This document shows positions 56,854 to 64,000 of a stretch of 64,000 nt of DNA, one piece after another. This DNA is from Brevibacillus antibioticus (GTDB taxonomy: Bacteria; Bacillota; Bacilli; Brevibacillales; Brevibacillaceae). The position numbers and the translations under genes are program-made. Every line of letters begins with the position of its first letter. Position 1 is the first letter of the stretch. A model generated the notes under the pieces. The model ran no database searches. It was not told the DNA's origin and saw only the letters and a list, made by a program, of their open reading frames with translations. The DNA lies in the NCBI RefSeq assembly GCF_005217615.1, contig NZ_SZNK01000001.1, forward strand, positions 3,002,501 to 3,066,500, read 5' to 3'.

Positions 56854-58206
56854 TTAGAACGACACGGCGATCCGGTTATTGGCCGAAAAGTGTACCGTCT
56901 GATCGTTGCACAGCACGACACCCTCGACGACGATTCCCTTCCCCGTTTCTTGTTTCATAAAAGAAATCTGGAAGTTTTGGAACGCTTCCGTCGATTCCGG
57001 CGCAATGGTTACAGGTTGGATCGGCGCTATCCAGTATTCCCCTCTCTCCATCGCTTGGGCAAACCAATCGTCTTCCAAGTATCTCCATCCTTTTAAGCCC
57101 GATGTACCTTGCACGGCCATCGTCTCCACGAGCTTCGGCGGCAATACCTGCCCTCCCATTTTGATCGAATCGACAGGTGAGACACGCAGGCAAACGATTG
57201 GATTGTTCAGTTCAACGTTCCCCGTATTTTTCACCTGAAGTGTACCAATTAACAGGTACGGCTTCTCAACTGATTCAGAGTGAATCAACGTGTAATCAAA
57301 ATACACTTCTGCTGCTGCACGCAATTCAACCTGTTCAGACACTTCTTCGATCGGATGAATGCTCACCACTTGCTCAAGCAGTTCTTCTTCTGCCAGGATC
57401 AATTGCTCTTCCCGTTCACTGCTTGATTCACTGGCCTCCATACTCGACTGGTCGTTTTCTTGAATTGCTGCCTCTTCCTCTGCCACTGGCTCTTCCTCTG
57501 CCACTGGCTCTTCGTCTGCGCCCTGCTGACCTTCCTTGTCGGAGGGAAACAGCATCGTGGAATAAAACAGCTTTAAAATATTGGGGGGTAAAAACGCCAT
57601 TGGTTGAATGTGTAATCCATTTTGGAAATACTCCAAAACCCCTGACGCTAAGTGCAGCGCAATTTTTTCTGCGTAAATCTTACGCTTGTTCACTTCCGTA
57701 TATAGCGGCAACTGCAACTGGATGTGAACGATCGAAGTTTGCTTTTGGTTTTTGAGTATTTTATAGTGACACGGGATTCCTGATTGCTGCATTTCCGTAC
57801 GCAAACACTTGACCAGGTCTTGCCGTTTTTCATCCTCCGACTGAAAGAAAATCAGTCTCGGTTTTTCTAAGGCTCGCATTTCCTTCAAACTGAAACGAAT
57901 AGCGACATCCGTATTTTTAGCTAGTGACGTATTGTTTTGGCTTAAGACAACCTCCATACCGCTGTCGGAGAGAAATTTTTGTACGTTCCCCAATACCTCC
58001 CACTCGTAGGCGGTCCCTCCTGAAGATATGCCTGTAAAAAGAACGCAAACTTTTCCTTTCAACCCCGGATCCAGATCCACTCTTTTATTTGTCGAATCCC
58101 ACTTCAATTGAAAGCCATTTTTCTTGCAAAATAAACGGAACGCTGGCAGAGCCGCATACGGCATGGTCCCGCCACGTTGACCACTGTAATATACATCAAC
58201 ATCCAT
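56854..58206 (-). CDS. Unrecognised protein with degenerate amidase-like N-terminus and acidic linker
   Basis: About 450 aa, no signal peptide. Residues 8-45 (SGQRGGTMPYAALPAFRLFC and KRVDL) resemble a copper-amine-oxidase-N/stalk domain. Residues 50-200 (GKVCVLFTGISSGGTAYEWE, VQKFLSDSGMEVVLSQNNTS) look like an Amidase_3 fold, but the zinc His and Glu of that family are absent. A Glu/Ala/Val repeat linker (EEPVAEEEPVAEEEAA) follows near 235-260. The C-terminal 140 residues form a beta domain (LLIGTLQVKNTGNVELNNPI). GAGGAGA lies 8 bases before the ATG at 58206. I do not recognise a family. A structural or spore/envelope role is only a guess. Confidence 0.65.
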   Translation of the reverse strand: MDVDVYYSGQRGGTMPYAALPAFRLFCKKNGFQLKWDSTNKRVDLDPGLKGKVCVLFTGISSGGTAYEWEVLGNVQKFLSDSGMEVVLSQNNTSLAKNTDVAIRFSLKEMRALEKPRLIFFQSEDEKRQDLVKCLRTEMQQSGIPCHYKILKNQKQTSIVHIQLQLPLYTEVNKRKIYAEKIALHLASGVLEYFQNGLHIQPMAFLPPNILKLFYSTMLFPSDKEGQQGADEEPVAEEEPVAEEEAAIQENDQSSMEASESSSEREEQLILAEEELLEQVVSIHPIEEVSEQVELRAAAEVYFDYTLIHSESVEKPYLLIGTLQVKNTGNVELNNPIVCLRVSPVDSIKMGGQVLPPKLVETMAVQGTSGLKGWRYLEDDWFAQAMERGEYWIAPIQPVTIAPESTEAFQNFQISFMKQETGKGIVVEGVVLCNDQTVHFSANNRIAVSF

Positions 58207-58342
58207 TCCCATCTCTCCTCACGCACTTTCCTTCAGTCCGCGATATTGTATGAATGCCTAGTGTCCAAAGTGAACATTTTTGGCGATGACTGTTCCGAAG
58301 AAAAGCTTTGCGCATACGATGGCTACAGAAAGGAGTGGTTAT

Positions 58343-59227
58343 ATGCCCACCTCACAAATGCCCCTGATCTCCATTATCATTCCTGTAAAAAATGAGGGGG
58401 ACAATGTGCGTTCTACCATCACTTCCCTTTTGAATACAAGAACCACCTATCCGTATGAAGTGATCGTAGTCGATGATGCCTCAACTGATAATGGTTGTCA
58501 CTTTTTACAAGGTCAAGGGCAAAATGAAAAAATAAAATTAATTACAACAGAAGGCATAGGTGCTGCAGCAGCACGAAACTTAGGCGTGAATCATGCACGC
58601 GGTAACTACTTTATTTTTTGCGATGCCCATCTGTCTTTTGAAAACTTTTGGATCGATCGCATGATGGAGCTCATTCTTACCAAAAAAGCAGATGGCGTTG
58701 CTCCCGGAATCGCGTCCATGTCGGAGCCACATAAAATTGGATATGGGCAAAATCTGAATCAAAAGCTCGAGATCACCTGGTATCCAAAGCCAACAGGACC
58801 GGCACCAGTTGCGATATTGCCAGGGGGATGCTTCCTGGTCACCAGAGAAGCTTTTATGAAAGTCGGGGGTTTTGACCGTGGTTTTCGCATATGGGGATTT
58901 GAAGATATCGAGTTTTCCATTAAAATGTGGCTCTTTGGATATACGTGTATGGTCCAGCCATCTGTAAAAATCTTGCATTTGTTTAGGCAAGTTCACCCTT
59001 ACACAGTTGCACATGAGCACATTTATTACAATATGCTTCGCATGGCGTACAGCCATTTTAACGAGCTGCGGATTGAGGCAGCGAAAAAACTTGTGCTCTA
59101 CGCAAATGCGAGTGAAATTGCGGATGATGTGCTGACTTGCGGGGCTGCTGCTCAGCGTGTTCGATACAATGCCCAAAGAAAATTCGACGACAACTGGTTC
59201 TTTCAAAAATTTCAAATTCCATTCTGA
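58343..59227 (+). CDS. Family 2 glycosyltransferase, GalNAc-transferase-like
   Basis: About 294 aa. PLISIIIPVKNEGDNVRSTI, VVDDASTDNGCHFL, GVNHARGNYFIFCDAHLSF (with the metal-binding Asp-Ala-His typical of polypeptide GalNAc-transferases), LPGGCFLVTREAF and RIWGFEDIEFSIKMWLFGY. The last two resemble the acceptor lid of GT27-type enzymes, which attach a sugar directly to Ser/Thr. It starts at 58343, with AAAGGAGTGG 7 bases upstream. It lies just before the 59336 surface-type protein gene, so it could start O-glycosylation of that protein (inference). Confidence 0.82.
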   Translation: MPTSQMPLISIIIPVKNEGDNVRSTITSLLNTRTTYPYEVIVVDDASTDNGCHFLQGQGQNEKIKLITTEGIGAAAARNLGVNHARGNYFIFCDAHLSFENFWIDRMMELILTKKADGVAPGIASMSEPHKIGYGQNLNQKLEITWYPKPTGPAPVAILPGGCFLVTREAFMKVGGFDRGFRIWGFEDIEFSIKMWLFGYTCMVQPSVKILHLFRQVHPYTVAHEHIYYNMLRMAYSHFNELRIEAAKKLVLYANASEIADDVLTCGAAAQRVRYNAQRKFDDNWFFQKFQIPF

Positions 59228-59335
59228 CAAGATAGTGACCTAAAAAATAGGCGCATGCTCAACATGCCAAACTCCCGTTGCCCACATAGTATGTAACTGC
59301 AAAGCAAACTCCCTAGGAAAGGAAGGATTCTTACG

Positions 59336-60538
59336 GTGAAACATCACGTGAAGCCCATTATGGGTCGCCAGCTCCCTACACCGACGCCTACAGCAACTCC
59401 TCCTATATCGAACAACCTGCAGGAAGAGTGCATTCGTGTCAATAAGGTGTATGACTGGGTAGTATTAGCGAACAGCTACCGAAACAAGATTGCCCTTCCC
59501 GACGATTGTCAAGCTCTGGTAGACGCTGCCATTCGTGCAGGGCAAGATATCACGCTCTCCTGCGTTGAGCCAGTTTCTCCTGGTCCTACTTGCAGAGTCG
59601 TCAGTATTCGCCGCGAGAACATTACAGTCAATGGGACCACTGTTCGGGTCGGTGTCGTTCGCTTCGTGTTCGGAGCCACTGTGCTCGTTCGCGTATTTGC
59701 AGACGGAACACCTCTCTGCGAATTCACAACAACCGTGCAATTCGATCAGGAAGTCGTTCTCTGCCTGCCTGAACCGCTGGATGAGCACAATATCTTGTGC
59801 CGAATCAGTGCTTTCGAGTGCTCACCAACCGGTACAGTTCTCCTCGGCGGCATGGTTCAACTCGACGTCATTGTCTGCGTAGAAATCCAGGTAGAAGCAG
59901 AAGTCAAACTGGAAGTATTGGCGAAATTCTGCTCTCCGCGTCCAAACAACATTCCAATTCCATCGCCAACGCCATCTTTCCGTTGCCCACCGATCACATT
60001 CCCGCCACAATGCCCACCAATCTTCCCAGTACGCAACTGCGATTGCCAGGCGTCCGTCAATGCGTTGGTACCAAACGTCTCTATTTCTATTGGTATTCCA
60101 CTCGCCATTGCCGTCGGTACGATCCAGCTCATCGCAGATATCTGCCCAAGTTGCGATCCATCCAGCAGCTCGTTTACCTTTAACTTCTTTGATGCTCTCC
60201 TGCCTGATGTCCTCGGCGATCAAAGCTTCAGCTTCTCGCCAACGACTATCAGCTCTCCGACATGCATTACCGTACTGCCTATCCTGCCAATTGTGACAGG
60301 TCTGGTCGTAACAGGTACTGGTGTACGGACATTCACAGCAACAGGCGCACAAGAAACACTGACCTACTCTCTGACACTCGCCGAAACAGGACTCGGCCTG
60401 CCAGACGTTATCATTCTGACACTCACCGACTCTTCTGGTGTCCTCGTCTTCAGCGCCACCATTACAGTCGTTCCAGACGAACAATTACTGGTTGCCGATT
60501 GCATCACGTTCGGAGATATTGTCATTACCACTCCGTAA
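59336..60538 (+). CDS. Surface-type protein sharing the C-terminal domain of the glycine-rich protein
   Basis: 400 aa, no signal peptide. After a short Thr/Pro stretch (GRQLPTPTPTATPPI), residues 27-230 contain EECIRVNKVYDWVVLANSYR, DGTPLCEFTTTVQFDQEV, CRISAFECSPTG and AKFCSPRPNNIP. These are collinear with the last 210 residues of the 31806 protein. The C-terminal 170 residues (RNCDCQASVNALVPNVSISI, PSSSSFTFNFF) are unique, rich in Thr/Ser/Ile/Val and predicted beta. Cys pairs may crosslink. Starts with GTG, AAAGGAAGG 9 bases upstream. Spore coat or exosporium is plausible; no family can be named safely. Confidence 0.8.
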   Translation: MKHHVKPIMGRQLPTPTPTATPPISNNLQEECIRVNKVYDWVVLANSYRNKIALPDDCQALVDAAIRAGQDITLSCVEPVSPGPTCRVVSIRRENITVNGTTVRVGVVRFVFGATVLVRVFADGTPLCEFTTTVQFDQEVVLCLPEPLDEHNILCRISAFECSPTGTVLLGGMVQLDVIVCVEIQVEAEVKLEVLAKFCSPRPNNIPIPSPTPSFRCPPITFPPQCPPIFPVRNCDCQASVNALVPNVSISIGIPLAIAVGTIQLIADICPSCDPSSSSFTFNFFDALLPDVLGDQSFSFSPTTISSPTCITVLPILPIVTGLVVTGTGVRTFTATGAQETLTYSLTLAETGLGLPDVIILTLTDSSGVLVFSATITVVPDEQLLVADCITFGDIVITTP

Positions 60539-60563
60539 GAAAAAAATATTCGTTTCCAATCAG

Positions 60564-60596
60564 GCGGGAGAAGACTAGCACTTCTCCCGTTTTTTC
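60564..60596 (+). terminator. Rho-independent terminator
   Basis: CGGGAGAAG pairs with CTTCTCCCG around ACTAGCA and is followed by TTTTTTCT, just after the 59336 gene. Confidence 0.9.
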
Positions 60597-60689
60597 TATA
60601 GAAAAGCCGTCATTACAATACAGGCACCAATTCCCACCCCGTACATATGTCTATATGGGAAAGCCAGACGGAAAAAGGAGGACAACACT

Positions 60690-63600
60690 GTGTACAAAAG
60701 GAGAATCTCCAACGCGAACAAGTCGAGAGAAAATGAGAAGCTCCTCCTGCTAAAAAAACAAGCACACTACTACGAAGAAAAAACAAACCAACTCATGCAA
60801 GAAGTGTGGCACCTACAAAAGCTGATAGAGGAAACATCCCAAAAAAACGAAGCATATAGAGAGCAGCTTGAACATTTAAACCAGAACCTCCACGATTGGA
60901 ACAGCAAAGGGGCAGAATGGAAGCAGCGCTTGAATGATTCACAAGACATGCTTCAAGAAATGAAGAGCAAGCTCGACTACTACGAACATCTCCTCAAACA
61001 ACGCGAAAATGCCATAACCGACCACCAGGAAACAGAGGCAAAACTAAAGAGTTCGATCGACAGCCTGCAAACCGCGATCAGAGAGCAACGAAAAGGTCCA
61101 CGGCTTGAAGAAATCATGTCCAAACATCAAGCACAGGAAGCACACTTGCGCGAGCACATTGAATTGCTCCAACGGCAAGTACAAAGCTACGAAGAAAAAG
61201 AGGCACAATGGCAAAAAGCGTTACATGAGCAAGATCAGCAGAAGCTGAGTCAAATCGAGGAGATCCTGCATGAACGCCAGCAGCATTTAGACATGATCGC
61301 GCATTTGGAACAGCAACAACTCACATGGAAACAAGCTCTAGATCATGTAAATGAAGAGTTTGAGAGTGCGCAGATGAGGCAGCACGAGCAACTATCCAGA
61401 ATCGAATCATTGAATCAGCAGTTGGAGGACGCACGGGCACGGGAAGAGCGGACACTCTCTGACTTACAGCAGCTTACAGAAGAAAGCGCAAATTGGGAGC
61501 AGCGCGAGCAAGACCTACAGGTACGAGAGCAAGACCTCCAATCGAAGGGGCAGGAGCTGCATTCTCAGACGCAACACCTACAAAAACGGGAGCAGGAACT
61601 TCTCGTTCTTGAACAAGAGCTTCAAACGCAATGGTTAGAACTGCATTCTCAAGCGCATAACCAGCAAACGAAAGAACAAGAGCTACTCACTTTCCAGCAA
61701 GAGCTCCAGACGAGAGGGCTGGAAATACATTCACAGACACAAACACTTCAAGCACGGGAGCAGGAACTTCTCAGTCTTGAGCAAGAGCTTCAGACGCAGA
61801 ACCAAGAACTGCAATCCCTAACGCATAACCTGCAGACGAAAGAACACGAGCTAGTTGTTACAGTTCAAAAGCTCGAGGCTAAGGAGCTGGAGCTGCAGTC
61901 TCAGACACAAACACTTCAAGCACAGGAGCAGGAACTTCTCGGTCTTGAACAAGCGTTACAAGCGCAAGGCCAAGAACTCCAATCCCTAAAGCATACCCTG
62001 CAGACGCAAGAACAACAGCTCACCTCCAAAGAGCTAGAACTGCATTCCCTGACGCAAGACCTCATCTCACGAAAACAGGAACTTCTCGGTCTCGAACAAG
62101 AGCTTCAGACGCAAGACCAAGAACTGCAATCCCTAGAGCATAACCTGCAAACGAAAGAACAACAGCTCCAGTCCAAAGAGCTAGAGCTGCATTCCCTGAC
62201 GCAAGACCTCATCTCACGCGAACAGGATCTTTTCGGTCTAGAACAAGAGATTCGGACGCAAAACCAAGAACTTCAATCCCTAGAGCATAACCTCCAAACG
62301 AAAGAACAACAGCTCCAGTCCAAAGAGCTAGAGCTGCATTCCCTGACACAAGGCCTCAACTCACGCGAACAGGAACTTCTCGGTCTCGAACAAGAGCTTC
62401 ACACGCAATCCCAAGAACTGCAATCCCTAGAGCATAACCTGCAAACGAAAGAACAACAGCTCCAGTCCAAAGAGCTAGAGCTGCATTCCCTGACGCAAGA
62501 CCTCATCTCACGCGAACAGGATCTTTTCGGTCTCGAACAAGAGCTTCACACGCAAAACCAAGAACTGCAATCCCTGAAACATACCCTTCAAACTCAAGAA
62601 CAACAACTCCAGTCCAAAGAGCTAGAGCTGCATTCCCTGACACAAGATCTCAACTCACGCGAACAGGACCTTCTCAGTCTCGAACAAGAGCTTCACACGC
62701 AAAACCAAGAACTTCAATCCCTAAAACATACCCTTCAGACGCAAGAACAACAGCTCCAGTCCAAAGAGCTAGAGCTGCATTCCCAAACGCAAGACCTTCA
62801 AGCACGGCAGCAGGAACTTCTCGATCTCGAACAAGAGCTTCAGACGCAAGACCAAGAACTTCAATCCCTAAAACATACCCTACAGACGCAAGAACAACAG
62901 CTCCAGTCCAAAGAGCTAGAGCTGCATTCCCAAACACAAGACCTTCAAGCACGGGAGCAGGAACTTCTCGATCTCGAACAAGAGCTTCACACGCAAAACC
63001 AAGAACTTCAATCCCTAAAACATACCCTACAGACGCAAGAACAACAACTCCAGTCCAAAGAGCTAGAGCTGCATTCCCTGACGCAAGACCTCAACTCACG
63101 AGAACAGGACCTTCTCGGTCTCGAACAAGAGCTTCACACGCAAAACCAAGAACTACAATCCCTAAAGCATAACCTGCAAACAAAAGAACAACAGCTCACA
63201 TCCAAAGAGCTAGAGCTGCATTCCCAAACACAAGACCTTCAAGCACGGGAGCAGGAACTTCTCGATCTCGAACAAGAGCTTCAAACGCAAAACCAAGAAC
63301 TTCAATCCCTAAAACATACCCTACAGACGCACGAACAACAGCTCCAGTCCAAAGAGCTAGAGCTGCATTCCCTGACGCAAGACCTCAATTCACGAGAACA
63401 GGACCTTCTCGGTCTCGAACAAGAGCTTCACACGCAAAACCAAGAACTGCAATCCCTAAAGCATAACCTGCAAACAAAAGAACAACAGCTCACATCCAAA
63501 GAGCTAGAGCTGCATTCCCAAACACAAGACCTTCAAGCACGGGAGCAGGAACTTCTCGATCTCGAACAAGAGCTTCAAACGCAAAACCAAGAACTTCAAT

Positions 63601-64000
63601 CCCTAAAACATACCCTACAGACGCAAGAACAACAACTCCAGTCCAAAGAGCTAGAGCTGCATTCCCTGACGCAAGACCTCAACTCACGAGAACAGGACCT
63701 TCTCGGTCTCGAACAAGAGCTTCACACGCAAAACCAAGAACTTCAATCCCTAAAGCATAACCTGCAAACGAAAGAGAAACAGCTCACCTCCAAAGAGCTA
63801 GAGCTGCATTCCCAAACACAAGACCTTCAAGCACGGGAGCAGGAACTTCTCGGTCTCGAACAAGAGCTTCACACGCAAAACCAAGAACTTCAATCCCTAA
63901 AACATACCCTACAGACGCACGAACAACAGCTCCAGTCCAAAGAGCTAGAGCTGCATTCCCAAACACAAGACCTTCAAGGACGGGAGCAGGAACTTCTCGG
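60690..64000 (+). CDS. Giant coiled-coil repeat protein, incomplete at right edge
   Basis: A continuous frame starts at GTG 60690 (AAGGAGG 8 bases upstream) and is still open at the window end (at least 1103 codons). The first 360 residues are an irregular heptad coiled coil (KLLLLKKQAHYYEEK, EEKEAQWQKALHEQDQQ). From about residue 300 heptads become exact. From 61930 on, the protein consists of 49-residue repeats of seven Leu-led heptads (LLGLEQE, LQTQNQE, LQSLKHN, LQTKEQQ, LQSKELE, LHSLTQD, LISREQD). No signal peptide or membrane helix is seen. It lies 150 bases behind a terminated surface-protein gene. It is likely a rod or filament-type scaffold of a large extended length; the function is unknown. 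Confidence 0.92.
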   Translation, partial: MYKRRISNANKSRENEKLLLLKKQAHYYEEKTNQLMQEVWHLQKLIEETSQKNEAYREQLEHLNQNLHDWNSKGAEWKQRLNDSQDMLQEMKSKLDYYEHLLKQRENAITDHQETEAKLKSSIDSLQTAIREQRKGPRLEEIMSKHQAQEAHLREHIELLQRQVQSYEEKEAQWQKALHEQDQQKLSQIEEILHERQQHLDMIAHLEQQQLTWKQALDHVNEEFESAQMRQHEQLSRIESLNQQLEDARAREERTLSDLQQLTEESANWEQREQDLQVREQDLQSKGQELHSQTQHLQKREQELLVLEQELQTQWLELHSQAHNQQTKEQELLTFQQELQTRGLEIHSQTQTLQAREQELLSLEQELQTQNQELQSLTHNLQTKEHELVVTVQKLEAKELELQSQTQTLQAQEQELLGLEQALQAQGQELQSLKHTLQTQEQQLTSKELELHSLTQDLISRKQELLGLEQELQTQDQELQSLEHNLQTKEQQLQSKELELHSLTQDLISREQDLFGLEQEIRTQNQELQSLEHNLQTKEQQLQSKELELHSLTQGLNSREQELLGLEQELHTQSQELQSLEHNLQTKEQQLQSKELELHSLTQDLISREQDLFGLEQELHTQNQELQSLKHTLQTQEQQLQSKELELHSLTQDLNSREQDLLSLEQELHTQNQELQSLKHTLQTQEQQLQSKELELHSQTQDLQARQQELLDLEQELQTQDQELQSLKHTLQTQEQQLQSKELELHSQTQDLQAREQELLDLEQELHTQNQELQSLKHTLQTQEQQLQSKELELHSLTQDLNSREQDLLGLEQELHTQNQELQSLKHNLQTKEQQLTSKELELHSQTQDLQAREQELLDLEQELQTQNQELQSLKHTLQTHEQQLQSKELELHSLTQDLNSREQDLLGLEQELHTQNQELQSLKHNLQTKEQQLTSKELELHSQTQDLQAREQELLDLEQELQTQNQELQSLKHTLQTQEQQLQSKELELHSLTQDLNSREQDLLGLEQELHTQNQELQSLKHNLQTKEKQLTSKELELHSQTQDLQAREQELLGLEQELHTQNQELQSLKHTLQTHEQQLQSKELELHSQTQDLQGREQELL
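61930..64000 (+). repeat. 147-bp tandem repeats, 14 copies, coding
   Basis: The word AGGAACTT or AGGATCTT recurs at exact 147-base steps (61930, 62077, 62224 and so on to 63988), that is 14 complete periods. Two earlier, less regular spacings are 168 bases (61594, 61762), one heptad longer. All copies keep the reading frame. Confidence 0.93.
62925..63806 (+). repeat. 294-bp higher-order repeats within the coiled-coil gene
   Basis: Pairs of 147-bp units recur as 294-bp blocks starting at 62925, 63219 and 63513 (next at 63807). The first two blocks differ at only about five positions by eye, so the array expanded recently by doubling of two-unit blocks. Confidence 0.8.

Noticed and set aside
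59228-59335. Sporulation sigma-K promoter before the surface-protein gene
   Set aside because: A CATAGTATG element is only a partial -10 match and no -35 is found at the right distance; the same was true before 31.8-34.3, 40.3 and 60.7 kb genes.
62674-62952. Minus-strand ORFs inside the repeat array (also 63784-63966)
   Set aside because: They are stop-free shadows of the repeated coding sequence, without ribosome sites.
61930-64000. CRISPR-like regular repeats
   Set aside because: The unit is 147 bp with no unique spacers and stays in one coding frame; it is a protein repeat.

Overview
The window looks like a chromosome segment of a spore-forming Bacillota, most likely Brevibacillus or a close relative. 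The evidence is AGGAGG-type ribosome sites with frequent GTG/TTG starts, classic hairpin-plus-T terminators, a secreted CAP-domain protein, a DUF1360 protein, and spore- or envelope-surface-type proteins beside a large sugar locus. The genus is an inference from gene content.

Region 1 (1-10.06 kb, accessory) is the scarred 3' flank of an Rhs toxin locus. It holds an orphan Rhs tip with a Hint domain at the left edge, an IS110-family element with a candidate bridge RNA, and a mobile module (serine recombinase, XRE regulator, II/X-family replication protein, tyrosine recombinase). It also holds a decayed second Rhs C-terminus with a decayed copy of the operon terminator, a convergent pair (PD-(D/E)XK-like protein against a Ser/Thr kinase fused to a possible TGT-like barrel), and the tail of another serine recombinase. 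Region 2 (9.6-23.3 kb) is one minus-strand operon: a 2580-aa secreted subtilase with Ig-like repeats, a 1821-aa secreted Rhs/YD-repeat protein with a variable tip, and a probable immunity gene, ending at a strong terminator.

Region 3 (23.5-31.5 kb) is a peptide and amino-acid scavenging locus. An L-asparaginase II-type protein, a peptide-binding lipoprotein, a PrpR-type sigma-54 activator and a PepV-like dipeptidase follow a textbook sigma-54 promoter. The locus is damaged: only the tail of an OppD-like ATPase remains, and the adjoining phzF and LysR genes are broken.

Region 4 (31.8-59.2 kb) is a surface glycan locus with genes on both strands. A phosphohexomutase, ManC and Gmd make the GDP-4-keto-6-deoxymannose branch point. 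Rmd and Fcl can draw GDP-D-rhamnose and GDP-L-fucose from it. RfbF, RfbG and an RfbJ-like reductase make a CDP-linked 6-deoxyhexose, with no RfbH seen. Glf supplies a furanose sugar. Glycosyltransferases (GT2, GT4 and a paired unclassified GT-A-like family) and several FkbM-type methyltransferases complete it. Two proteins that share an unusual Cys-containing domain bracket the locus (31.8-34.3 and 59.3-60.5 kb) and are the best candidates for the glycosylated or co-displayed surface proteins.

Region 5 (60.7 kb to the right edge) is one open frame for a giant coiled-coil protein. It is built from 14 exact-period 147-bp repeats, each seven leucine-led heptads, and it runs off the window.
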